From Oscillospiraceae bacterium (GTDB taxonomy: Bacteria; Bacillota; Clostridia; Oscillospirales; Ruminococcaceae), in NCBI GenBank assembly GCA_022793675.1, contig JAAWDH010000005.1, positions 92,277 to 156,276 on the forward strand: a stretch of 64,000 nucleotides of DNA. Direction: 5' to 3'. Below, piece by piece: positions 1-7,350 of the stretch. Every line of letters begins with the position of its first letter. Position 1 is the stretch's first letter. The translations under genes were made by a program, and so were the position numbers. The notes under the pieces are model-generated. The model made no database searches. It had not been told where the DNA came from and saw only the letters and a list, made by a program, of their open reading frames with translations.

Positions 1-432
1 ATTCGGCGTACCAAAGGGGATATTTTTGATTTCCTGCAAGTTGATGAAGAAGACCCGCTGCTGATAGGGGCTGACCCCGCCGAATTTGATCCGCTCAAAG
101 GTCTCCTTCAGCGCCGCGCCGAAGGAACCGGAGAACATGGAGGGGGCGGTCTCATTGTTGACCAGGAAATAACCTGGCTCGGCGGTATAGTCCACCACCT
201 TGCCGCCATCAGTCAGCAGCATGAACTGGTTCTCCCCTACATGGATCACCGAACCGTTGCTGATGATGCCGTCGCTGCCCTTGCGGTTAGAGCCGCGGCT
301 GTCGTTTTTGCGCACGGCAACGCCGGTGCAAAACACCGTTCCGTCGCTCATCGGGCCGGATTCAATGACCTCCAGCCACTGGTCGGCCAAACCGCCGCCC
401 ACGGCGCTTACTGCTGCTTTGATAATACCCAT
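1..432 (-). CDS. SPFH-domain protein (YdjI-like), 3' end cut by window
   Basis: The minus-strand frame opens at an ATG at 432, six bases after a GGAG motif, and stays open to the window edge, giving 144 residues. The start MGIIKAAVSAVGGGLADQWL and the following stretch (VFCTGVAVRK, NGSVIHVGENQ, YTAEPGYFLVNN) are typical of the bacterial SPFH proteins sometimes annotated as virion core protein or YdjI. Family members are usually 300-400 aa, so more than half is outside the window. SPFH proteins form membrane-associated scaffolds; YdjI of Bacillus belongs to the phage-shock-type envelope stress response. The family assignment is from memory of the N-terminal pattern. The exact role here is not shown by the sequence. 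Confidence 0.75.
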   Translation of the reverse strand, partial: MGIIKAAVSAVGGGLADQWLEVIESGPMSDGTVFCTGVAVRKNDSRGSNRKGSDGIISNGSVIHVGENQFMLLTDGGKVVDYTAEPGYFLVNNETAPSMFSGSFGAALKETFERIKFGGVSPYQQRVFFINLQEIKNIPFGTPN

Positions 433-486
433 TTCTGTCACTCCATTCGGTTTTTAGAAGGCCCCTTAAGAGGCTTGATTTATTCC

Positions 487-515
487 AGTATAGCACAAAA
501 CTACCGAAAACTCAA
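487..515 (-). promoter_or_regulatory. Sigma-A promoter for the SPFH gene
   Basis: On the minus strand TTGAGT (510-515) and TATACT (487-492) are separated by 17 bases, about 55 bases upstream of the ATG at 432. Confidence 0.7.
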
Positions 516-540
516 TAAAAAAGCCATGAATTTTCAGTTA

Positions 541-635
541 CGGGGGATGCGGCGCTTTCTGAAGAAAGCTTAGCAAAGACTTTTAATCGCCTGGATACAC
601 GTCTGCGCAGATTTACACGCCTACTGCGTCGATAA
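541..635 (-). repeat. Intergenic repeat, copy 1
   Basis: This copy lies in reverse orientation relative to the others. It holds the hairpin core (554-569, seen as GCTTTCTGAAGAAAGC on the plus strand), the adjoining GCAAAGACTTTTAATCGCC, and at its far end CGCCTACTGCGTCGATAA. The same blocks in the same order recur at 24883, 28671, 37943 and 49725. It faces the decayed copy at 713-775, so 620-636 and 711-727 form an inverted repeat matching at 16 of 17 positions. The stretch 433-748 has no gene that I can support. Confidence 0.8.
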
Positions 636-712
636 GTAATTGGAAGCACTGAGCGCCCCGTTTGTCTCTGAACTGTTTTTTGATAAATTAAAGCCCTACT
701 GCATCGACTGCT

Positions 713-775
713 TATCGACACAGTAGGACTTCTTTATCCTGACTTTCTTCAAAAGCAGCCTGTGCTCTCGTACCC
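713..775 (+). repeat. Intergenic repeat, decayed copy overlapping a gene end
   Basis: The blocks TATCGACACAGTAGG, CTTTCTTCAAAAGC and GTACCC occur in the same order as in the full copies, but the AAAAGTCTTTGC block is mostly lost and the hairpin is imperfect. The copy runs into the 3' end of the HAD phosphatase gene. The last residues of that protein (about YESTGCF) are therefore encoded by repeat sequence. Confidence 0.55.
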
Positions 776-1552
776 TTGGGCAGACAGCAAAAGCTGCACG
801 CCTTCGGCAAACCCTCTGCCGCCCCGGCAGAGGGTGAGGTAGGCGGGTTTATAGGTTAGGCTGGGCAAAAAGGGGCGCAGGTTGGCGACGCCGATGCTGA
901 GGGGGAAAAAGCGGAACATCGGCTCGTCGTTAGGGGAATCGCCGAAAAAGGCCACCTTTTTTTCCAGTTCCTGTTCCCCCATTACCTGTTCCAAAAAAAG
1001 GCGGGCCATGGATACCTTGTCGTAGTCGCCGAACCAGGTGTTGACATGGATAGAGCTGATTTTGGCAACAGCGCCGAAGGATTCGCAGACCTGCTTGATT
1101 TTTTCGGCGGCGGCAAAGCCCAGCTTTGGCTCGTCTTCGTTGAAATCGATGGCCAAGTCGCAGACCCGGTAGGGCTGGTCCTTGGAAATGCGGCAGCCCG
1201 GCACCGCTTTCAGGCAGGCGTTGCCGATTTCGCGCAGCCGCTCGGTCAGCTGTTCCTGCGGTACGGACGGATGGAAGAAACGGGTTCGGCTGCTGCCATC
1301 AAAATAATCGACAAAAGCGCCGTTTTCACCGACAACTGCCGCTACTGGCCATTGCCGGAGGATCAGATCGCACCACCCCGCCGGACGGCCGGTTACGGGG
1401 ATAACCTTGAAGCCGGCCCTGCTCAGTGCCCAGAGGGCCTCATAAGCCTCAGGCAGCAGCTTCCCGTCGTCGGTAATGGTGTCGTCAATATCATGAAGCA
1501 CATAGCGGACCGACGAAACCTCATTGGGGGATATTGCGTTAATTGGCTTCAA
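749..1552 (-). CDS. HAD-IIB family phosphatase
   Basis: 267 aa, starting at a TTG at 1552 ten bases after AAAGGAG. Motif I is DIDDTIT (nucleophile D21, acid/base D23), a TGR element follows near residue 55, and motif IV is FFGDSPNDEPMF near 204-215. The layout matches Cof-type HAD-IIB phosphatases, especially the mannosyl-3-phosphoglycerate phosphatase branch, which dephosphorylate small sugar phosphates in the cytoplasm. Only 15 bases separate it from the DUF1667 gene, so it is probably the last gene of the glycerol-3-phosphate dehydrogenase operon. The substrate cannot be read from the sequence. Its extreme C-terminus overlaps a decayed copy of the intergenic repeat. Confidence 0.85.
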   Translation of the reverse strand: MKPINAISPNEVSSVRYVLHDIDDTITDDGKLLPEAYEALWALSRAGFKVIPVTGRPAGWCDLILRQWPVAAVVGENGAFVDYFDGSSRTRFFHPSVPQEQLTERLREIGNACLKAVPGCRISKDQPYRVCDLAIDFNEDEPKLGFAAAEKIKQVCESFGAVAKISSIHVNTWFGDYDKVSMARLFLEQVMGEQELEKKVAFFGDSPNDEPMFRFFPLSIGVANLRPFLPSLTYKPAYLTLCRGGRGFAEGVQLLLSAQGYESTGCF

Positions 1553-1567
1553 AACAGCAAGACTCCT

Positions 1568-1933
1568 TTATTTTTGTGAGGCGACGCTTTTGCCTGCCGC
1601 CACCGAGACGCCGGTCCCACAGAGGTTTTCCGCGAGGATGTCCCCCAACGCTACTGGCGCTTTGACGGTTAAGCTGTTGAGTACCTCCATTGCTTCGAAC
1701 AGCAGCTCCTTGGGGATGGCTGCAGTGGTTTTGACCGACACCAGCGGCTCCGTACCGCCTGCCACCCGGACGGTCGTAGTCAGCACACGGGTAGGCGCTG
1801 TGTACTCCGAAACAGCGTATTTCTCGCCGCGGGGGCAGGTATTACCGGCCACTGAAAGGACTTTTTTGCCTTCCAGCTCCACCGTCAGCGGGCAGCCCAT
1901 TGGGCAGACGATACAAGTAAGTTTTCTGGTCAT
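1568..1933 (-). CDS. DUF1667 protein, small subunit partner of GlpA/GlpB-like oxidoreductases
   Basis: 121 aa. The N-terminus carries C7, C10 and C14 (CIVCPMGC) and C33 (NTCPRG), a four-cysteine set suited to an Fe-S cluster or zinc, followed by the DUF1667 body. It overlaps the upstream FAD protein by four bases (ATGA), which implies translational coupling. In Clostridia this small protein regularly follows the two flavoproteins of an anaerobic glycerol-3-phosphate dehydrogenase-like complex. Its role is inferred to be electron transfer or a GlpC-like function. No biochemical activity is visible in the sequence. Confidence 0.85.
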   Translation of the reverse strand: MTRKLTCIVCPMGCPLTVELEGKKVLSVAGNTCPRGEKYAVSEYTAPTRVLTTTVRVAGGTEPLVSVKTTAAIPKELLFEAMEVLNSLTVKAPVALGDILAENLCGTGVSVAAGKSVASQK

Positions 1934-3210
1934 GCGATCCCTCCTTCCTGGGAAAGGGTCAGGGTAAGGCTGCCGGAGAGGTTCCCAAGGGTTTCTTTTT
2001 TGACGATAAAAGTTTCCATTTCACCGGGAACGACTTTCGGGCGCTTTTTGACAGCCAGCGCCTTTTCGCCGCAGCTCAGGGTCAGGGTTACCTTATCGTA
2101 AATGGCCCCTACCCGGAAGTAGAGACGCAGGTCTTCGCTTGCCGGCAGCCGCAGCTTCTGCGGCACCACGTAGCGCACCCCTCCCGCGCCCTTTATGTCC
2201 AGCGTCCCGCCATCCGGCAGGCGGCCCTGCAGGTAATCAGCGGCACTTTTGCCCGCCAGCGCCGATTCCTCCGAAACAAAGTCCACCAAGTCATGGACGT
2301 GCAGCACATTGCCGCAAGCGAATACGCCAGGGACAGCGGTCTGGCGGTACTGGTCGGTAACCGCCCCGCCGGTGACTGGGTCAAGCGGGATATTGGCTGA
2401 AAGGGAGAGTTCGTTTTCGGGGATCAGGCCGCAGGAAAGCAGCACAGTGTCGCAGGCGATTTCCTGTTCGGTGCCGGGGATAGGCCTGCGGGCGTCGTCG
2501 ACCTGGGCAATCGTAACGCCGGTAACGCGTTCACGGCCATGGATAGCGGTGATGGTATGGGAAAGTTTTAATGGGATATTAAAATCTTCCAGGCATTGGA
2601 CAATATTGCGGTTAAGGCCGCCTGAATAGGGCATCAGTTCACAGACCGCTTCCACCTTAGCCCCTTCCAGCGTCATCCGACGTGCCATAATCAGGCCGAT
2701 ATCGCCCGAACCCAAAATAACGACCCTGGTGCCGGGCATATAACCTTTGATGTTGACGAATTTCTGGGCCGCGCCAGCGGTATAGATGCCGGCGGGGCGG
2801 GTGCCGGGGATATTCAAAGCGCCGCGGCTGCGCTCCCGGCAGCCCATAGCCAGCACGACCGCCTTGGCTGAAAATTCCATCAGGCCGTCACTGCTGCTGA
2901 CGGCGGTGACCTGTTTAAGGCCGGTTGCCGGGTCGGTTTTAAGGTCCAGCACCATGCTGTTCAGCCGATAAGGGATTCCCCGTTTTTCTGCTTCAGCAAT
3001 ATAGCGGGCCGCGTACTCAGGGCCGGTGAGTTCCTCTCCGAAACGGTGAATGCCGAAGCCGTTATGGATGCACTGTTCGAGGATACCGCCAAGCTTGGCC
3101 TCCCTATCGAGGATGACCATGCTGCGCACGCCGTTATCCCAGGCGCTGACTGCCGCCGCCAGCCCCGCAGGGCCGCCGCCGATGATGACAAGATCAAGCT
3201 GTTCCATCAA
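1930..3210 (-). CDS. NAD(P)/FAD-dependent oxidoreductase, GlpB-like subunit
   Basis: 426 aa. The N-terminal Rossmann motif VIIGGGPAG binds FAD, and a second dinucleotide fold begins near residue 160 (VVILGSGDIG). The C-terminal third (FACGNVLHVHDLVDFVSEE) is typical of the pyridine-nucleotide-disulphide oxidoreductase fold without a redox CxxC. It overlaps the larger FAD subunit by 17 bases and the DUF1667 gene by four. The expected role is passing electrons from glycerol-3-phosphate oxidation to NAD(P) or another carrier. The reaction is inferred from operon context and family. Confidence 0.85.
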   Translation of the reverse strand: MMEQLDLVIIGGGPAGLAAAVSAWDNGVRSMVILDREAKLGGILEQCIHNGFGIHRFGEELTGPEYAARYIAEAEKRGIPYRLNSMVLDLKTDPATGLKQVTAVSSSDGLMEFSAKAVVLAMGCRERSRGALNIPGTRPAGIYTAGAAQKFVNIKGYMPGTRVVILGSGDIGLIMARRMTLEGAKVEAVCELMPYSGGLNRNIVQCLEDFNIPLKLSHTITAIHGRERVTGVTIAQVDDARRPIPGTEQEIACDTVLLSCGLIPENELSLSANIPLDPVTGGAVTDQYRQTAVPGVFACGNVLHVHDLVDFVSEESALAGKSAADYLQGRLPDGGTLDIKGAGGVRYVVPQKLRLPASEDLRLYFRVGAIYDKVTLTLSCGEKALAVKKRPKVVPGEMETFIVKKETLGNLSGSLTLTLSQEGGIA

Positions 3211-4657
3211 GTTTCCCTCCTGTCGATTTGGTTTTGCCGGTAAGCAGCCGGGACGCCCCGCCGGCCTTGGTAACTTCTTCGGGGGGAATCCCCAGCTCGC
3301 GGGCCAGCAGCTCTACTGCCACCGGCGTGCAGAACCCACCCTGGCAGCGCCCCATGCCGGTGCGGGTGCGGCGCTTGACGGCGTCTAAGCTCCGGGCAGG
3401 CGGGTTGCGATGGATGGCCTGTACGATTTCGCCCTCGGTGACAGTCTCGCAGCGGCAGACAATCCGGCCGTAGCGCGGGTCTTTGGCGATCAGCGCCGCA
3501 CGTTCTTCATTATTCAGCGCGGCAAATTTCGGCGGATGGGCGCGATGGGGGTCAAAGTTTGGGTTATCCTCAAGCGGGCAGCCCATCTCCCCTAGCAGCC
3601 GCACCGCTTCCTTAGCCAACGCTGGCGCAGCCGAAAGGCCCGGCGATTCGATGCCGGAAAGCTGCAGCACATGGGGCGATTTTTTGGAAGGCCGCAGGAT
3701 AAAATCGTGGATGTCCGAGCAGGCGCGCAGGCCGGTGAAACTGGTAATGACCGAACGCAGCGACACCGATGGCACCGATTTGGCAGCCATCGCCGCTACA
3801 GTGTCCAGCCCGTCTTTTGTTGTAGAGAGGTCTTCCTTGCTGTCGACATCCACCGAGGTTGGCCCCAAAAGCAGGTTGCCGTCGACCGTCGGCGTGACCA
3901 GGATGCCTTTGCCCATCGCCGACGGGGTTTGGAACAAAGTGCGGCTGACGGTTTTGCCTTGGGTCTTGTCCAACAGCATATATTCGCCTTGACGGGGGGA
4001 GACATGGATATCGTCGTCGCCGAACAGCGCTGCAACCTGGTCGCTGAAAAGCCCGGCGGCGTTGACGACAAAGCGGGCGGCAACCGTTTCCCCAGAAGCG
4101 GCGGTAAGCTGCCAGCCCTCGCCGGATTGGTCGGCTTTTTTTACCTCAAAGCCGGTCTTCAGCGCTGCGCCGTTGTCCATTGCGTTGCCGCAGGCGGCAA
4201 TCGTCAGCTCATAAGGGCAGACAATCCCGCCGGTGGGGGCTAAAAGCGCCGCTGTGACCTTCTCCGAGACGGCGGGTTCTAGTTCCCGCACCTCGCCGCC
4301 GGTAAGGATTTTTAGGCCCGGCACGCCGTTTTGAATGCCGCGCTCCAGCAGCTCTTTCAGCTGCGCCTCATCCTCCGGCCCGAAAGCCAGCACCAACGAG
4401 CCGTTGCGCTTAAAGGGCACTTCCAGCTGGGCAGCGGTTTCCTCCATCAGCTGATTGCCGCGGACGTTGAAAAGCGCTTTATTGCTGCCCACTGGGGCGT
4501 CAAACCCGGCATGGACGATGGCGCTGTTGGCCTTTGACGTGCCCATGGCCACATCGTCGGCCTTTTCCAGCATCACCACCCGGAGCCGGTACCGGCAAAG
4601 TTCCCGCGCGATAAGGCTTCCCACCACGCCGGCACCAATAACCGCTACATCATACAT
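3194..4657 (-). CDS. FAD-dependent oxidoreductase with BFD-type Fe-S domain, anaerobic G3P dehydrogenase-like
   Basis: 487 aa. VIGAGVVGSLIARELCRY at residues 5-22 is the FAD Rossmann motif. Residues up to about 365 are a DAO/GlpA-like fold with GTSKANSAIVHAGFD in the substrate region. From about 405 to 470 comes a BFD-like [2Fe-2S] domain with cysteines in IVCRCET and GRCQGGFC. This matches GlpA-type anaerobic glycerol-3-phosphate dehydrogenases, which oxidise G3P to DHAP. It is the first gene of a four-gene operon, 105 bases behind a strong promoter, with a transcription terminator inside the leader. The start is ATG at 4657 after GAGGAGG. A glycerol kinase is not in the window, so the substrate is inferred from family and from GlpP nearby. 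Confidence 0.88.
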   Translation of the reverse strand: MYDVAVIGAGVVGSLIARELCRYRLRVVMLEKADDVAMGTSKANSAIVHAGFDAPVGSNKALFNVRGNQLMEETAAQLEVPFKRNGSLVLAFGPEDEAQLKELLERGIQNGVPGLKILTGGEVRELEPAVSEKVTAALLAPTGGIVCPYELTIAACGNAMDNGAALKTGFEVKKADQSGEGWQLTAASGETVAARFVVNAAGLFSDQVAALFGDDDIHVSPRQGEYMLLDKTQGKTVSRTLFQTPSAMGKGILVTPTVDGNLLLGPTSVDVDSKEDLSTTKDGLDTVAAMAAKSVPSVSLRSVITSFTGLRACSDIHDFILRPSKKSPHVLQLSGIESPGLSAAPALAKEAVRLLGEMGCPLEDNPNFDPHRAHPPKFAALNNEERAALIAKDPRYGRIVCRCETVTEGEIVQAIHRNPPARSLDAVKRRTRTGMGRCQGGFCTPVAVELLARELGIPPEEVTKAGGASRLLTGKTKSTGGKLDGTA

Positions 4658-4673
4658 TGCATTACCTCCTCAC

Positions 4674-4720
4674 GAAAAAAAGCCGCAATAAACAAAGCCT
4701 ATCAAAGGTTCTGTTCATTG
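4674..4720 (-). terminator. Leader terminator, probable GlpP antitermination target
   Basis: Read on the minus strand, CAATGAACA (4712-4720) pairs with TGTTTATTG (4686-4694), nine pairs including one G-U. The apical CCT-TTGAT-AGG forms a further short stem, and CGGC plus seven T residues follow (4675-4685). It sits between the operon promoter and the start codon at 4657, where a terminator would block the operon unless relieved. GlpP is known in Bacillus to relieve such leader terminators when bound to glycerol-3-phosphate, and a glpP gene lies at 6055-6618. Confidence 0.7.
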
Positions 4721-4770
4721 TGACTCCATTTCTCCGCACAATATAGAAGGGGGAATCCCCTAACAGCTAT

Positions 4771-4799
4771 AGTGTAACAGAAAACGCCTAATCTGTCAA
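4771..4799 (-). promoter_or_regulatory. Sigma-A promoter of the G3P dehydrogenase-like operon
   Basis: TTGACA (4794-4799) and TACACT (4771-4776) on the minus strand are 17 bases apart. Predicted transcription start is near 4763. The early leader contains the inverted repeat GGGGATTCCCC. Confidence 0.85.
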
Positions 4800-4887
4800 G
4801 AAAAGCTTTCTGCGTTTCTTGCTGTCATTTATAGTGCTAATGCCCAATTTTTCGCGGCATTTATAAATTCAGAAGGGGATGCGCCGA

Positions 4888-5544
4888 TCAGCGAACCAGC
4901 CCGAAATGCTGTTCCAGAACCGCCATTGTCTCCTCCAAGGTCCAGCAATCGTTCCGCTTCAGCACAAAAAAGCCGCTTTCCTCAAAAGCGCGGTAATGCT
5001 CTGGGCTGTTGATTTTTTCTAGGCAGCGGCGGAAATTCGCCAGCGCCGCCTCCGGGTCGGGCATTTCCAAAAGGCGCTGGTAAAGGAACTGCTTTTCCTT
5101 GTCGGGACGATCGAAAAAGCGGTTTACCGATAACGACTGGTCGCTGAGCATAATGGCCACACGACGGTAGTCGGAAATTTCGCGCAAAACCTCAAGGGGG
5201 ATGTTGGTATCCACAAAGACCGGCTTGCCTGCCGCTGTACAGCGGATCAGTTCAATGATTTCCAGGTCTGTCCCCTCCCTAGAACAGCCCTCTACCCAGG
5301 CATCGTAGGCCTCAGGCGTGCGGCTTAAAAACTCTGGCCAGCCGGACATTGTGTCAAAATAGCAAAGGCAGGGCTGGTTTTCTGGGCTGATCAGCGAAAA
5401 CAGCTTTTCGATGTAATTTTCCCCGCAGCAGATACCGTCGTACTTTTCCGAAAGCATCTTAATCATTGTAGACTTGCCGGCATAGGCGGTGCCGTTGATA
5501 AAATAGACCTGCTCAAATAGTTTTTTCAACAGTTTTGTATCCAT
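4888..5544 (-). CDS. P-loop nucleotide kinase-like protein
   Basis: 218 aa. A Walker A motif GTAYAGKST lies at residues 18-26 near the N-terminus, and an aspartate-containing strand (VFVDTNIPLEVL) near residue 110 could serve as Walker B. The size and layout resemble small-molecule kinases or AAA-type single-domain NTPases, with no recognised family beyond that. It follows the PEBP gene by 22 bases and is probably co-transcribed with glpP and the PEBP gene. The promoter of the G3P operon begins right after its stop. Substrate unknown. Confidence 0.7.
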   Translation of the reverse strand: MDTKLLKKLFEQVYFINGTAYAGKSTMIKMLSEKYDGICCGENYIEKLFSLISPENQPCLCYFDTMSGWPEFLSRTPEAYDAWVEGCSREGTDLEIIELIRCTAAGKPVFVDTNIPLEVLREISDYRRVAIMLSDQSLSVNRFFDRPDKEKQFLYQRLLEMPDPEAALANFRRCLEKINSPEHYRAFEESGFFVLKRNDCWTLEETMAVLEQHFGLVR

Positions 5545-5566
5545 CAGATAAAACCCCTTTCCAGGT

Positions 5567-6022
5567 TTAGGGGAAAACCCCTTCGATGTTCCCCTGTTGT
5601 AAAATATGGTTTTGGGCCGCTTTCAGGAAAGCGCCCCGGCCAGCAAGCCTCCCTAACGAGAGCTTGCCGTCCAGTACGTAAACCGTAAAACGGTAACGGT
5701 GCTGTTTCCCCCGCGGCGGTTTGGGGCCGGCATAGCGGAAAAAGCCGTAAGCTACCCCCTGTTCCGCGCCGGAAGGCAGCCGCCTCCCGGCAGCTATCCC
5801 GCCTGGGATTTCCGCTACGGCCGACAGGTTCCAGATGACCCAGTGGGGGAAATTTTTAATAGGATGGCTCAAGTCTTCCAGCGTCACCGCCAGCGTTTTC
5901 GCCTTTTCGCTCAGCCCTTCCAGCCGGAAGGCAGGCGAACGGTCTTCCCCGCGTCCGGTGCAGCGAAGGATGAATTTCCCGTCCTTGATTCCGCCGCAAT
6001 GCAAAGTTAGTGTTTCAGCCAT
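5567..6022 (-). CDS. YbhB/YbcL family PEBP-like protein
   Basis: 151 aa from the ATG at 6022, which has AAGGGG eight bases upstream; a longer frame to 6067 lacks a good ribosome site. The PEBP pattern is visible as AFRLEGLSEKAKTLAVTLED followed by HWVIWNLSA, YGFFRYAGPKPPRGKQHRYRF and YVLD. These proteins bind anionic ligands such as phosphates in bacteria, and their physiological role is poorly known. It sits between glpP and a P-loop protein. Confidence 0.88.
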   Translation of the reverse strand: MAETLTLHCGGIKDGKFILRCTGRGEDRSPAFRLEGLSEKAKTLAVTLEDLSHPIKNFPHWVIWNLSAVAEIPGGIAAGRRLPSGAEQGVAYGFFRYAGPKPPRGKQHRYRFTVYVLDGKLSLGRLAGRGAFLKAAQNHILQQGNIEGVFP

Positions 6023-6054
6023 GATAAATATCCCCTTTCGGCAGCCTGTACCCC

Positions 6055-6618
6055 TTATAAAGCCCAAAGGTTTTCGTTGGTTGTGGAAACGTTGCGGGCG
6101 CCGGCAGAAAGCGCTTCGATAACCTGGCCCTTGGTTTCAATCATGCCGCCGGCGATAATGCCGCTGGAAAGCGCAGACGAAAAGCGGCGTATCATGCCGG
6201 GCATGATACCAGGCATCAGCTCGACAAAATCGGGCTTCAGCGACTGGGCCGCGTCGACGGCCGTAGCAAGGGACATCGAATCAACCAAGAAAAACCGCTG
6301 CACTGTGACAAGCCCTTTGGATTTGGCGTAGCGGATCTGCGCCGAACGGGTGCTGATAACGCCGCTGGGGCGGATTTCCTGGGCAATAAAATCAATCGCG
6401 CAGTTGTCGCGGCCAATGCCCCCCAAAAGCTCCAAATGGGTAAAAACCTGTTTGCCTTTCGCGCGGGCCGCCGAAACCATCCCCTTGATGGTGATAATAT
6501 CGCCGCAGAGCAGAAACAAAACCGCCGCTGGGGAGCAGATAGCTGCCTCCCAGCGGTCAGGGCTGCGCACAGCGGCAATGACTGGGTTTTCCTCCATAGC
6601 GGCGTAGACTGGCTGCAT
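6055..6618 (-). CDS. glpP: Glycerol-3-phosphate responsive antiterminator GlpP
   Basis: 187 aa from the ATG at 6618, seven bases after GGAAAGG; the longer frame to 6639 has no better site. The beta/alpha barrel shows family hallmarks: VIAAVRSPD near the N-terminus, LLCGDI, FTHLELLGGIGRD, GVISTRSAQIRYAKSKGL, ELMPGIMPGMI and IAGGMIETKGQV. GlpP binds glycerol-3-phosphate and prevents termination in glp leaders. The most likely local target is the leader terminator at 4674-4720. The gene starts 17 bases after the last V-ATPase gene, so it could be partly transcribed from that operon. Confidence 0.95.
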   Translation of the reverse strand: MQPVYAAMEENPVIAAVRSPDRWEAAICSPAAVLFLLCGDIITIKGMVSAARAKGKQVFTHLELLGGIGRDNCAIDFIAQEIRPSGVISTRSAQIRYAKSKGLVTVQRFFLVDSMSLATAVDAAQSLKPDFVELMPGIMPGMIRRFSSALSSGIIAGGMIETKGQVIEALSAGARNVSTTNENLWAL

Positions 6619-6635
6619 AACGATTCCTTTCCTTG

Positions 6636-7256
6636 TCATTGTCCATCCCGCTGCTTGGTGCGGCGGATAACCTTGAGGCGGGAGAACTCCTCCCGCTCCT
6701 TTTCCTCAAGCGCGTTGGTGATAAAAGCTTCCGTTTGCTGGAAGCCGGGGATGATGATGTTCTGAAGGGCGTTGGCCCGGCGCTGGGTCTTTTTGATTGC
6801 CACAGCCAGCCGGTAGACGCTGTTCTCCACCTCGGCCAGCGTAATCGTCAGGTATTTGCAGCGTTCAAAGCAGAGGTAAGCCACGTCCAGCTGGGAATTG
6901 GTAAATCCCAGGTCATAGTAAAGCGCCGGATCCCGTTTTTCATAGAGGATATGGGGGATTTCCACCCCCATGACGCTGCGGTAGGTAATCGTGATGCTTT
7001 GCTCCTCGGGGATGGCCCGGGCCGCATCGCCGCAGATGCCTAGGGTCATATTCGCCCGCTGCAGCGCCTTGTATGCAGTCTTATAGGTGGCGTCAATCTC
7101 GTCCCGGACTTCCTTGGCCTGGTCAATCAACAGCATCATCTCACGGATCAGGATATTACGCTTCCGATCCATCAGATCATAGCCCAGATTGGCTAACGAC
7201 AACGATTTCTTGGTGGCCAGCAGATTGCCTTTGGTGGGAAAAACCTGGGCAGCCAT
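6636..7256 (-). CDS. ntpD: V-type ATP synthase subunit D
   Basis: 206 aa from the ATG at 7256, which has GGAGAGG four bases upstream. The family N-terminus is clear (VFPTKGNLLATKKSLSLANLGYDLMDRKR), followed by long helices that form the central stalk coiled coil, and the conserved C-terminal RRANAL and RLKVIRRTKQRD. It couples ATP hydrolysis in the A3B3 head to rotation of the membrane ring. It is the last gene of the V-ATPase operon, after subunit B. Confidence 0.95.
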   Translation of the reverse strand: MAAQVFPTKGNLLATKKSLSLANLGYDLMDRKRNILIREMMLLIDQAKEVRDEIDATYKTAYKALQRANMTLGICGDAARAIPEEQSITITYRSVMGVEIPHILYEKRDPALYYDLGFTNSQLDVAYLCFERCKYLTITLAEVENSVYRLAVAIKKTQRRANALQNIIIPGFQQTEAFITNALEEKEREEFSRLKVIRRTKQRDGQ

Positions 7257-7302
7257 CAAACCTCTCCTTTCCATGCGGTTTTGCGTCCTATCCGGCCTAT
7301 TG

Positions 7303-7330
7303 GCGCAGTAGGCGGTTCTTGAGTAATAGC
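7303..7330 (+). repeat. Fragment resembling the intergenic repeat end
   Basis: CGCAGTAGGCGGTTCTTGAG, followed by TAATAG, resembles the opening block of the intergenic repeat at 28675. The hairpin core is absent. It lies in the 94 bases between subunits B and D. Confidence 0.3.
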
Positions 7331-7350
7331 TTTATTTTGCCGAATTATTG

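Noticed and set aside
512..721. 69-aa minus-strand frame in the first intergenic region
   Set aside because: It consists of repeat sequence and has no ribosome site.
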